A stretch of DNA of 64,000 nucleotides, taken from JANPPS01 sp965246925 (GTDB lineage Bacteria; Pseudomonadota; Alphaproteobacteria; Acetobacterales; Acetobacteraceae). The notes beneath the pieces are model-generated. The model was not told the origin of the DNA. It made no database searches and worked only from the letters and a program-made list of their open reading frames with translations. Location of the stretch: contig OZ251994.1 of NCBI GenBank assembly GCA_965246925.1, forward strand, positions 3,038,001-3,102,000, given 5' to 3'. Position numbers and translations under genes: made by a program. How positions within the stretch are numbered: position 1 is the first letter of the stretch; every line of letters starts with the position of its first letter. Below, piece by piece: positions 1-8,000 of this stretch.

Positions 1-2697
1 AACCTGTTCCGCCGCGCCCGCCGCCCACTCTGCCACGACAGCGCTGTCGGCCGGCACAGGGGTGAAATCAGGCCGGTCCGTCGGCTGCGACAATGTCGCA
101 TGCAGCTCACCCAGCCGCTGGCCCATGGCGCGGGCGAACACGTCATAGGCGGCGAACGTATCCGCCTCATCCGGCAGATCGTCCGTGATCGCCAGCTCCT
201 CGGCCTGGCGGCCCAGGAAGTCGAGCGTCCAGCCCCAGCCATCGCCCTGGTTCCGCACGAAGCCCTGCGCCAGCGCCACGGTATGCGGCGTGCCATTGTC
301 ATCCAGCCGCACGACCTCACCGAGCAGCGGCGCGGTGTTGCCGAAGCCGCGCTCGGTCAGATAACCGGTCATCTCCGCCTCTGGATGCACCCCCGCCATG
401 ACCCGGCGCACCAGCTTCAGCACGACAGCGTCACCCACGATCCATGACGTATTGCTCTGCTCGGCCGATAAACGGCGAATGGCGCTGTCGCTGGCGAGCT
501 CGATCTCATCGAGGCGCGAGGTGCCGCGGAACTCCAGCGTGCCGCCGGCCACCGCCACCTTGGTCTGGTCACGCAGCGCCGCCAGCATGCCCGTGGTGAG
601 CGCGTCCACCGCGAACCCATCGGTAAGATACCCCACACGGGCGCCCCGCCTGACCCGCGTCAGGGCCAATTGCTGCGGCAAGGCGCCGGCAATCTCATCC
701 TCGTAGGCGACGCCCAACGGCAGCACGTAGCGCTCGGTCCGGCCCGGCAATTCCGCCTCGATCTCGGCGAACAAGACGTCCTGCTCGGTGCCGGGCAGAG
801 GGGCGGCATAGGCAATGCGGGCCCCGAGCAGGCGCTCGGTCTTGGACGCGAACCAGCGGCGCTTCGGCAAATACGCCGGCAGCGCCTCCGTCTCGATCAC
901 CCGCCGCCCGGTCTCGACCAAATCGGCCAAGCCAGGCATGGAGCTGCGCATCACCAGCGTCGCATAATCTGGCAGCGCCTCCGGCGGCGCGGTGTGCCAC
1001 GCCGGCAGCTCCGCTTCTACCGCCAGCAGGAACCAGAAGAAACCGTACGGCGGCAAAGTCAGCAGGTAATTCAGCTGTCCCAACGGCGGGAAGATGGACC
1101 CGCCGACGATATCCACCGGCACCCGCCCGGCATAAGCGCTGAGATCCAGTTCTACCGCCTGCGCGCTACGCGACAAATTGCTCACGCACAGCACGACTTC
1201 GCCCTCGAACTCACGCAGGAACGCCAGCACCTTGCGGTTGCCCGGGTAGAGGAAGATCTGCGCGCCACGTCCGAACGACCGATGCCGGCGGCGCACGGCC
1301 AGCATACGGCGCGTCCAATTCAGCAAGGAGTGCGGATCGGACGCCTGAGCCTCGACGTTGACCGCCTGAAATCCGTAATTCGCGTCCATGATCGGCGGCA
1401 GCACGCAGCGCGCCGGGTCGACGCGGGAGAAGCCGCCATTGCGGTCCATGGACCACTGCATTGGCGTCCGCACCCCGTCCCGGTCACCCAGGAAGATGTT
1501 GTCGCCCATCCCGATCTCGTCCCCGTAATAGATGACGGGGGTGCCGGGCATGCTGAGCAGCAGGCCGTTCATCAGCTCGATCCGGCGGCGGTCCCGCTCC
1601 AATAGCGGGGCCAGGCGGCGGCGGATCCCGAGGTTGATCCGGGCGCGCTTGTCGCTGGCGTAAGCGTTCCAAAGGTAATCCCGCTCTGACGTCGTCACCA
1701 TCTCGAGCGTCAGCTCGTCATGGTTGCGGAGGAACACCGCCCATTGGCAATTCTCCGGAATATCAGGCGTCTGCCGCATGATATCGGTGATCGGAAACCG
1801 GTCCTCCCGGGCGATCGCCATATACATCCGCGGCATGAGCGGGAAGTGGAACGACATATGGCACTCGTCGCCGTCGCCAAAATACTGCTGCGCATCTTCC
1901 GGCCACTGGTTGGCCTCGGCCAGCAACATGCGGCCCGGCGCGTAGCGGTCCAGTTCGGCCCTAATCTTCTTCAGAATGTCATGGGTCTCGGACAGGTTCT
2001 CGTTATTCGTGCCCTCTCGCTCGACCAGATACGGCACCGCATCCAAACGCAGCCCATCGATCCCGAGGTCCAGCCAGAAATGCATGACATCCATTACCTC
2101 GGCCAAGACAGCCGGGTTGTCGAAATTCAAGTCTGGTTGATGTGAATAAAACCGGTGCCAGTAATAAGCCTTAGCAACCGGGTCGAAAGTCCAATTAGAC
2201 GACTCGGTATCCAAAAAAATGATCCGCGTGCCGGAATACTTGGTGTTGTCATCCGACCAAACGTAGAAATCTCGCTCCGGACTACCAGGCGGCGCGTGTC
2301 GGGCGCGCTGGAACCAGGGATGCTGATCCGACGTATGGTTGATCACCAGCTCGGCAATTACCCGGATGTCGCGCGCATGCGCCGCATCCACGAAGGCGCG
2401 CACGTCATCGAGTGTGCCGTAATCCGCATGCACCCCGGTGTAGTCGGCAATATCATATCCATCATCCCGGCGCGGCGAGGGATAGAACGGCAGCATCCAA
2501 ACCGCTGTCACACCCAGCTCGGCAATATAGTCGAGCTTTTGCAACAACCCGGGAAAATCACCCACCCCATCGTTATTGGCATCATAGAACGACTTCAGAT
2601 GCAACTGATAGATTATAGCATCCTTGAACCAGGACGGGTCCTCTATCGGCGGTAATGAGTGCGGCGGCTGCTGAGCGGGCATTAGCGTATCAGGCAT
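1..2697 (-). CDS. treS: Trehalose synthase fused to maltokinase (TreS-Pep2), 3' end beyond window edge
   Basis: The frame is open from ATG at 2697 to the left edge (899 codons, no stop), so the C-terminus is missing. Residues from about 20 to 550 are a GH13 trehalose synthase, which interconverts trehalose and maltose. The nucleophile is Asp219 in GLRLDAVPYL, the acid/base Glu261 is in LLAEANQWPED, and RNHDELTLE follows. From about residue 600 a maltokinase cap begins (LPAYLPKRRWFASK, near 845-885), and the kinase part runs to the edge (GELHATLS near 90-115). Such fusions make maltose 1-phosphate from trehalose, the substrate of GlgE. It starts 5 bp after glgE, so the two are one operon. An alternative start is ATG at 2682. 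Identity is secure; only the missing end is unknown. Confidence 0.95.
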   Translation of the reverse strand, partial: MPDTLMPAQQPPHSLPPIEDPSWFKDAIIYQLHLKSFYDANNDGVGDFPGLLQKLDYIAELGVTAVWMLPFYPSPRRDDGYDIADYTGVHADYGTLDDVRAFVDAAHARDIRVIAELVINHTSDQHPWFQRARHAPPGSPERDFYVWSDDNTKYSGTRIIFLDTESSNWTFDPVAKAYYWHRFYSHQPDLNFDNPAVLAEVMDVMHFWLDLGIDGLRLDAVPYLVEREGTNNENLSETHDILKKIRAELDRYAPGRMLLAEANQWPEDAQQYFGDGDECHMSFHFPLMPRMYMAIAREDRFPITDIMRQTPDIPENCQWAVFLRNHDELTLEMVTTSERDYLWNAYASDKRARINLGIRRRLAPLLERDRRRIELMNGLLLSMPGTPVIYYGDEIGMGDNIFLGDRDGVRTPMQWSMDRNGGFSRVDPARCVLPPIMDANYGFQAVNVEAQASDPHSLLNWTRRMLAVRRRHRSFGRGAQIFLYPGNRKVLAFLREFEGEVVLCVSNLSRSAQAVELDLSAYAGRVPVDIVGGSIFPPLGQLNYLLTLPPYGFFWFLLAVEAELPAWHTAPPEALPDYATLVMRSSMPGLADLVETGRRVIETEALPAYLPKRRWFASKTERLLGARIAYAAPLPGTEQDVLFAEIEAELPGRTERYVLPLGVAYEDEIAGALPQQLALTRVRRGARVGYLTDGFAVDALTTGMLAALRDQTKVAVAGGTLEFRGTSRLDEIELASDSAIRRLSAEQSNTSWIVGDAVVLKLVRRVMAGVHPEAEMTGYLTERGFGNTAPLLGEVVRLDDNGTPHTVALAQGFVRNQGDGWGWTLDFLGRQAEELAITDDLPDEADTFAAYDVFARAMGQRLGELHATLSQPTDRPDFTPVPADSAVVAEWAAGAAEQV

Positions 2698-2702
2698 ACT
2701 GT

Positions 2703-5669
2703 CTAAGCTTCCGGTTCGATGAGCCAAACGGCATAGGGCCGGTCGGGAGGTAGGGTGACGTTGATCCGCCGGTCCCGCCATGTCCAGCGCTGACCTGTCA
2801 AGGCGTCGGTCACGGCAAGGCCCCCGGGCTCGGGCGTGAACCGCCAGAACGGAATGTCGAGCACGGCTTCCTGCGGGCCCGATACGTCCAGGCTGATGGC
2901 CACGAGCACGACATTGCTGCGGTCACGGTTGGCCTTCTCGAAATACAGCACGCGCTCGGTCCCGGACGTCAGGAACATGAGGCCCAAATGCGAATGCAGC
3001 GCCGGGTTCTGCCGCCGGATGCGGTTCAGCGCCGTGATCTCGGCTACGATATTGCCGGGCCGCCCCCAATCCCACTGGCGAAGCTGATACTTCTCGCTGT
3101 CCAAATACTCCTCGCGGCCCGGCACCGGCGCTCCCTCGCAAAGCTCGAAGCCGTTATACACGCCCCACAGTCCTGAAAGCGTGGCCGCCAGGGCGGCGCG
3201 CACAAGGTATGCCTCGCGCCCGGCATTCTGCAAATAGACCGGGTTGATATCAGGAGTGTTGACGAAGAAATGCGGCCGGAAGAACTCGCGTGGAGGCCCC
3301 TGGGTCAATTCGTTCAGGTACTGTTCGAACTCCCACTTCTTCTCCCGCCAAGTAAAGTATGTGTAAGACTGAGAGAACCCCAGTTTAGCGAGCCGGTACA
3401 TCAGCTTCGGATGCGTGAACGCCTCTGCCAGGAACACAGTGTCCGGATAACGCGCCTGCACCTCGCCGATCATCCACTCCCAGAACGGCAGCGGCTTGGT
3501 ATGCGGGTTATCCACCCGGAACAGCCGAACCCCCTGTTCGGCCCAGAACAGCACCACGCGGCACAATTCCAGCCACAGCCCGGGCACCGCGCCCTTGGCA
3601 TAGAAATCCACGTTGACGATATCTTCATACTTTTTCGGCGGGTTCTCCGCATACCGGATCGACCCGTCCGGCCGGTACATGAACCAGTCCTTATGCTCCC
3701 GCAGCCACGGATGGTCGGGCGAGCACTGGATGGCGAAGTCGATCGCCAGCTCCAGCCCATGCTCGGACGCCGCCAGCCGCAGCGCCTTGAAATCCTCGAA
3801 ACTGCCGAGCTCGGGGTGGAGCGCATCATGCCCCCCCGCCTCGCTGCCGATCGCATACGGGCTGCCCGGATCGTCCGCAGCGGGCGTAAGCGTGTTGTTG
3901 CGACCCTTCCGGTTCTTCCGCCCGATCGGATGGACCGGAGGGAAATACAGCACGTCGAACCCCATCGCCTGGATGCGCGGCAAATGGTCGATCACGTCCC
4001 GGAACGTGCCATGCGTATGCTCATCGGGGCCGAGCGACCGTGGAAACACCTCATACCATGCCGCAAATCCGGCACCCGCCCGCTCCGCCCGGACCGGGAT
4101 GGGCGCCTCCAGCGTAACCGGGAACGGGCGCAGATCTGCCTGCTGCATCAGCCGCGTCGTCTCGTCCGACAATAGCGCCAGCCGCCGCGTCTCCTCCTGT
4201 GGCGCCCGCAGCGCCTCCGTCAACGTTTCAAACTGCGCCTGCAGGGCCTTGGGCGCCCGCTCCGCCGTCCGCGCCACCAGGGCCGCGCCCTCTTGCAGCT
4301 CGAGCGTCACCGGAACCCCAGCCTTGAACTTCTTCGTCAGCTCATCGGCAAACGTGGCAAACTCATCCCGCCACGCCTGCACCGAATACTGGTGCACCCC
4401 GAGCGCCATGAGCGGAAATGCCGCCCCCCAGCGCGCATTGCCGAGCGGCGCCATCCGCGTCTCATGCCACTCCTCACGCCCCGGCACCTGCCAGCGCAGC
4501 GCCGCTGCCAGCTTGTCATGCCCATCCGCGATCACATCCACCTCGGCCTCGACCCGGTCCCCCAGCGTCCGCCGCACCTGGAACCGGCCCATATCGACCG
4601 ACGGCGCCGGCGCTTCGAGCGCCAGCCGCGGAGCCTGCGCCGCCGCCGCCGCCCGCGCCGGCAATAACGGCGCCGGTGCTACGACCGGCGCCACGTCCGC
4701 CTGGAACACCTGCACCGTATGCGCCCCCAGCGTCAGCATCCCCACGGGATCAAGCCCGATCCCATCCGCATTGCTGAACCGCTGAAATGCCTGGCCGATC
4801 GAACTCAACAGCAGCGCCGGGTCGATCGTCACCGGCGCCGCCGTGTCGTTCACCAACATCAATGCCGCATGCTGTGCCGCCCGCACATCAGGCGCGTCCG
4901 TGCGCAGCAACGCCAGCGGGCGCCCCGGCGGAGACACGACGGAGACCGGCCCGGACGGCAAGCGGCCCCGCATGGCATTCAGCTTGGCCAGATCGTCCAC
5001 TGGCGCGGAAAGCCCGCTCAACCACCCGTCCCCCAAAAGCGCCGCCAGCGCAGGCCAGCGCGGCGCCGCGCCGGCCGTGGCCGACGCCGGCATCAGCACC
5101 GGCGCCACCTTCCGCAACGCCGCCAGCTCATCCCACAACCATGCGCCCCGCCCATCCCACCAGGGCAGCGACGCGGTCACATAATCCACCGTGCCCGTCG
5201 GCAATCCCTGCAACAGCCGCCACGGCAACCCCGCCGTCCAAGCAAGCAACACCCGGTCGCCAACCCCCCGCCGCAGACGCACTAGAAAGCGCTGCACCAA
5301 CGCAGGCGGCAGCCGGTCAAGCCCCAGCAGCCGCACGCCCTGACACTCCATCCCGTTGATCCGCAATGCCCACACGGCCGCAAGCTGATCGATATCCTGC
5401 TCGTCGCTGACCGACACGGCCGCGACCCCGGTCATCGCAGGTTCCTGCCGCGGGTCCATCGACGGCGCCGGCAACGTCACGAACGGCCCGGCGGCCTCAT
5501 CGGCCGGAACATGAGCCAAGTCCAGGTCGAGCAACGCCGGTAACGCACCCGCCACCGGAACCGCCGACAGCACCCAATCGAAGCCTAGACCCTTGGCCTG
5601 AACGGCACCTGCTTCATCTTCGACCCAAGCGATGCACGGGGCCGGTCTCTTCTTCGTCAATGGCTGCAT
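2703..5669 (-). CDS. glgE: Alpha-1,4-glucan:maltose-1-phosphate maltosyltransferase GlgE
   Basis: GlgE transfers maltosyl units from maltose 1-phosphate to the non-reducing ends of alpha-1,4-glucan in the cytoplasm. GH13 catalytic residues are visible: Asp720 (LFRVDNPHTKP), Glu749 (FLAEAFTHP) and Asp807 (NTPDINP). The maltose-phosphate loop motif VHPIGRKNRKGRNN lies near residues 570-585. At 988 residues it is about 300 longer than the actinobacterial enzyme. The extra N-terminal third (1-330) is Ala/Leu-rich, ends in an Asn-Gly-Asp-rich stretch and resembles a degenerate barrel; long forms are known in proteobacteria. The next 120 residues fit the GlgE N-domain. ATG at 5669 follows an AGGAGA ribosome binding site. 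It is the first gene of the glgE-treS operon, downstream of phyR on the same strand. Confidence 0.95.
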   Translation of the reverse strand: MQPLTKKRPAPCIAWVEDEAGAVQAKGLGFDWVLSAVPVAGALPALLDLDLAHVPADEAAGPFVTLPAPSMDPRQEPAMTGVAAVSVSDEQDIDQLAAVWALRINGMECQGVRLLGLDRLPPALVQRFLVRLRRGVGDRVLLAWTAGLPWRLLQGLPTGTVDYVTASLPWWDGRGAWLWDELAALRKVAPVLMPASATAGAAPRWPALAALLGDGWLSGLSAPVDDLAKLNAMRGRLPSGPVSVVSPPGRPLALLRTDAPDVRAAQHAALMLVNDTAAPVTIDPALLLSSIGQAFQRFSNADGIGLDPVGMLTLGAHTVQVFQADVAPVVAPAPLLPARAAAAAQAPRLALEAPAPSVDMGRFQVRRTLGDRVEAEVDVIADGHDKLAAALRWQVPGREEWHETRMAPLGNARWGAAFPLMALGVHQYSVQAWRDEFATFADELTKKFKAGVPVTLELQEGAALVARTAERAPKALQAQFETLTEALRAPQEETRRLALLSDETTRLMQQADLRPFPVTLEAPIPVRAERAGAGFAAWYEVFPRSLGPDEHTHGTFRDVIDHLPRIQAMGFDVLYFPPVHPIGRKNRKGRNNTLTPAADDPGSPYAIGSEAGGHDALHPELGSFEDFKALRLAASEHGLELAIDFAIQCSPDHPWLREHKDWFMYRPDGSIRYAENPPKKYEDIVNVDFYAKGAVPGLWLELCRVVLFWAEQGVRLFRVDNPHTKPLPFWEWMIGEVQARYPDTVFLAEAFTHPKLMYRLAKLGFSQSYTYFTWREKKWEFEQYLNELTQGPPREFFRPHFFVNTPDINPVYLQNAGREAYLVRAALAATLSGLWGVYNGFELCEGAPVPGREEYLDSEKYQLRQWDWGRPGNIVAEITALNRIRRQNPALHSHLGLMFLTSGTERVLYFEKANRDRSNVVLVAISLDVSGPQEAVLDIPFWRFTPEPGGLAVTDALTGQRWTWRDRRINVTLPPDRPYAVWLIEPEA

Positions 5670-5762
5670 CGCCCGTCATCTCCTGCCGGCGCCGGCCTGA
5701 AGGCACCGCTCCGCCGGGCGCACCAACGAAGCGCGTCCCCCGGCCGATAGTTGCAAATGAGA

Positions 5763-6527
5763 TTACGATCCCGCGTGCCCCGCCCGCGCCAGCCCCCCGC
5801 CCGACACCGCCTGATACGTCGCGATCGCCAGCGTCAACGGCTCGAACGGCTTGGTAATCACGAACGCCGGCTCCAGCGTGTCGCCCGTCAGCAGCCGCTC
5901 CGGATAAGCGGTGACGAAGATCACCGGCGCGTAATGATGCTGCATGATGCGCGCCACCGCCGCCGTGCCGTCACCACCCAGGCCCAGATTGATGTCCGCC
6001 AAGATCAGCCCCGGCTTATGCTTCTCCGCCAGCGCCACCGCCTCGCTCTCGCTCGACGCCACGCCCACCACCCGGTGCCCGCAATTGGCGACCAGCTCTT
6101 CCAAATCCATGGCAATGATCGGCTCATCTTCGATGATCAGCACGTCCGTCGCCACCGCCGCCCGCAGATGCTCCCGCGCCTCCGCCAACTGCGCCGCCGC
6201 CTCCCCGGCGGACAAGCCGACCACCCCGGCCGCCGTCTCGACCGGCACGTCCTCGAGCGAGGTCAACAGCAGCAATTGCCGCTGCTGCTGTGACAGGCCG
6301 CCAACGATGAAGGCGCTGGACACGCCCGGCCCGGTTTCGAACTGCCGGGTCACGGTGCCATACAGGGCGGACCGGGCATCCGCCTTCGCCGTGCTGTCAC
6401 TCAGCAGCGTCTTGAGGCTTTCGGCCACCAGGGCGTCACCCCGCGGCTGGCTCCCGGTCAATGCCCGCGCATAGCGGCGTGCATACGGCAGCGCGCGGAT
6501 CAGGTCTTCGCGACGCAGGCTATTCAT
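5763..6527 (-). CDS. phyR: General stress response anti-anti-sigma regulator PhyR
   Basis: This is a 254-residue protein with a sigma-ECF-like N-terminal half and a C-terminal receiver domain, the hallmark order of PhyR. When phosphorylated, PhyR binds the anti-sigma factor NepR and frees EcfG. The sigma-like part starts MNSLRREDLIRALPYARR and includes LSQQQRQLLLLTSLEDV and a sigma4-like segment. The receiver has the acidic pair in VLIIEDEPIIAMDLEEL, the phospho-acceptor Asp in LILADINLG, Thr in VIFVTAYPERLL and Lys in VITKPFEP. I place the start at ATG 6527 because upstream codons in the same frame lack any PhyR-like sequence. It is divergent from ecfG with 62 bp between them. No GGAAC element was found in that gap. 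Confidence 0.95.
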   Translation of the reverse strand: MNSLRREDLIRALPYARRYARALTGSQPRGDALVAESLKTLLSDSTAKADARSALYGTVTRQFETGPGVSSAFIVGGLSQQQRQLLLLTSLEDVPVETAAGVVGLSAGEAAAQLAEAREHLRAAVATDVLIIEDEPIIAMDLEELVANCGHRVVGVASSESEAVALAEKHKPGLILADINLGLGGDGTAAVARIMQHHYAPVIFVTAYPERLLTGDTLEPAFVITKPFEPLTLAIATYQAVSGGGLARAGHAGS

Positions 6528-6589
6528 CGGCCAACGATCTCCAAGATGTGTTACGCAAATGGGCCATGACCGATGAGGGACAAGCATAG

Positions 6590-7099
6590 GTGTCTGCCGC
6601 ATTAAGCCTAGCCGAGCCTGACCTACGGCGCCAAGTGACCAACCTGCTGCCAGACCTCCGCGCGTTCGCCCGCTTCTTGGTACGGGATCGTACGGCCGCC
6701 GATGACCTCGTGCAGGACGCCGTCGTCCGGGCCTTGACCGCACTCGATCAGTTCGAGCCCGGCACCAACCTGAAGGCCTGGCTCTTCACCATTCTGCGTA
6801 ACCAGTTTTACGAACAAGCCCGCCGCCGCAAGCGCGAAGCCCGCGCGATGCTGGCCTTTTCCGACGATGACGCGCCCGCCGCCCCAGCCCAGCACGCACA
6901 GACGGAGCTACAAGACCTCCAGCGTGTGATCTTCGACCTGCCTCCCTTGCTCCGGGAGGCGCTCATTTTAATGGGGGCGCAGGGCCTGACCCATAGTGAG
7001 GCCGCGCTCATCTGCGGCGTGCCAGAGGGCACCATGAAGGCCCGCCTCTCCCGCGCCAGAACGGCTTTATCCATGCGGATGTCAGTCGCGGTTTCGTGA
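6590..7099 (+). CDS. ecfG: EcfG-type RNA polymerase sigma factor
   Basis: A 169-residue sigma-70 family ECF factor of the EcfG group, which directs the alphaproteobacterial general stress regulon. Region 2 is visible at about 20-85 (DRTAADDLVQDAVVRAL, then GTNLKAWLFTILRNQF). Region 4 is at about 110-165 (LPPLLREALILMGAQGLTHSEAA, then GVPEGTMKARLSRAR). It starts with GTG at 6590, preceded by GAGGGA about 8 nt upstream. It diverges from phyR and is followed within 70 bp by a second sigma factor. Placement between PhyR, NepR and a sensor kinase supports the EcfG assignment over a generic ECF factor. Confidence 0.92.
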   Translation: MSAALSLAEPDLRRQVTNLLPDLRAFARFLVRDRTAADDLVQDAVVRALTALDQFEPGTNLKAWLFTILRNQFYEQARRRKREARAMLAFSDDDAPAAPAQHAQTELQDLQRVIFDLPPLLREALILMGAQGLTHSEAALICGVPEGTMKARLSRARTALSMRMSVAVS

Positions 7100-7165
7100 C
7101 TGCAACCCATGCAACGCCGCACGCGGCAACGCCATTGCTCAGACATCATGGCAATAGGCGAGATG

Positions 7166-7759
7166 ATGTCCCAAGCCCTTACCACCACCCCGGCCGAGCC
7201 CTCGTTCCACGACCAGGTCATCGCAATCCTGCCCAAGCTCAGGGTGCAGGCACTGGCGCTAACCCGAAACCGGTCCGCGGCAGAGGACTTGGTTCAGGAT
7301 GCAGTGTGCAACGCGCTGTCGGCCTGCAATAGCTTCATTCCCGGCACCAACTTTCCCGCCTGGATGCACCGCATCTTGCGTAACCGCTTCATCAGCAACC
7401 TGCGCAAGCGCCGCGACACGACGGACATCGATGACGTGCCGCAAAGCGCCTTCTCGACCGAGGCGCCGCACGAAGACCGGCTGGCGCTGAAGGAACTCGC
7501 CGCCGCGATGGCCCGCCTGCCATCCGATCAGCGTGAGGCGCTGGTGATGGTCGTGGTGCATGGCATGAGCTACGAAGCCCTGGCGGAATCCACCGGTTGC
7601 GCCGTCGGCACGGCAAAGAGCCGCGTCTTCCGCGCCCGCCGGCAGCTCGAGACCTGGCTACTGGGTGAGCCCAAGGCCAAGACGGCCCGCCGCCCAGCGT
7701 CGATCGTGGACGACACTTTCAAGCGTTTGCGTGAGCAGGCGGAACAAGCCGCCGTCTAA
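7166..7759 (+). CDS. Second EcfG-like ECF sigma factor
   Basis: This 197-residue sigma-70 family protein is paralogous to its upstream neighbour. Region 2 has NRSAAEDLVQDAVCNAL and GTNFPAWMHRILRNRF. Region 4 has LPSDQREALVMVVVHGMSYEALA and GCAVGTAKSRVFRARRQLE. It carries a longer C-terminal tail of about 35 residues rich in Arg, Lys and Glu. In-frame ATGs lie at 7109, 7148, 7163 and 7166; I chose 7166 because AGGCGAG lies just upstream and the protein then begins near the domain. Many alphaproteobacteria have several EcfG paralogues, of which some are auxiliary. A GGAAC/CGTT promoter-like pair overlaps its last codons. Confidence 0.9.
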   Translation: MSQALTTTPAEPSFHDQVIAILPKLRVQALALTRNRSAAEDLVQDAVCNALSACNSFIPGTNFPAWMHRILRNRFISNLRKRRDTTDIDDVPQSAFSTEAPHEDRLALKELAAAMARLPSDQREALVMVVVHGMSYEALAESTGCAVGTAKSRVFRARRQLETWLLGEPKAKTARRPASIVDDTFKRLREQAEQAAV

Positions 7760-7765
7760 GCCGTT
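7741..7765 (+). promoter_or_regulatory. Candidate EcfG-dependent promoter for nepR
   Basis: GGAAC at 7741-7745 and CGTT at 7762-7765 are separated by 16 nt. This matches the alphaproteobacterial EcfG consensus (GGAAC, 16-17 nt, CGTT). It overlaps the 3' end of the second sigma gene and precedes nepR by about 70 bp. Feedback transcription of nepR from an EcfG promoter is common in this class, so position and sequence agree. This is a motif match only. Confidence 0.6.
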
Positions 7766-7789
7766 GCACCCTATGAGGACAGCTTAGCC

Positions 7790-7823
7790 GTGGCGCGGGT
7801 AACCATCCCGCGCCACCTCTTTT
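7790..7823 (+). terminator. Rho-independent terminator-like hairpin upstream of nepR
   Basis: A perfect 10-bp stem (GTGGCGCGGG at 7790-7799 pairing with CCCGCGCCAC at 7807-7816) with a 7-nt loop is followed by CTCTTTT. It lies after the second sigma gene and only 10 nt before the nepR start codon. It could terminate the sigma transcript, or act on nepR messenger started from the GGAAC/CGTT promoter. Confidence 0.6.
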
Positions 7824-7832
7824 GAATGGGTC

Positions 7833-8000
7833 ATGCCGGATCGTAAGACCAAACTTCCGAAGGTGCCTGAGTTGAAGCCGAAAGCAGACGCCTTCGACCT
7901 TTGGCTGCAGCGGGGCCTGCATGAACTCTTCGACGAAGTCGTCAAGGAGCCAATACCACCCGATCTGCTGAAGTTGATCGAGGATGGCCGGCCGAAATGA
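7833..8000 (+). CDS. nepR: Anti-sigma factor NepR
   Basis: This 55-codon gene encodes a charged protein whose core, WLQRGLHELFDEVVKEPIP followed by PDLLKLIE, fits the conserved NepR region: two helices around the Glu-Pro-[IV]-Pro turn. NepR holds EcfG inactive until phospho-PhyR binds it. The family is usually around 60 residues, so the length fits. ATG at 7833 has only a weak ribosome binding site. The stop overlaps the start region of the downstream histidine kinase, suggesting coupled translation. Its position among phyR, two ecfG genes and a HisKA_2 kinase makes the call strong despite the small size. Confidence 0.9.
   Translation: MPDRKTKLPKVPELKPKADAFDLWLQRGLHELFDEVVKEPIPPDLLKLIEDGRPK

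Noticed and set aside
670..1605. 311-codon plus-strand frame over the TreS-maltokinase gene
   Set aside because: It is a shadow: the minus strand carries conserved catalytic and maltokinase motifs without interruption.
3613..4785. Long open frames antisense to glgE (up to 390 codons)
   Set aside because: Composition (Ser/Arg/Pro-rich, no motifs) is typical of GC-rich antisense frames, and GlgE is unmistakable on the other strand.
6528..6589. EcfG promoter between phyR and ecfG
   Set aside because: I looked for GGAAC with CGTT at 16-17 nt on both strands of this gap and found none.
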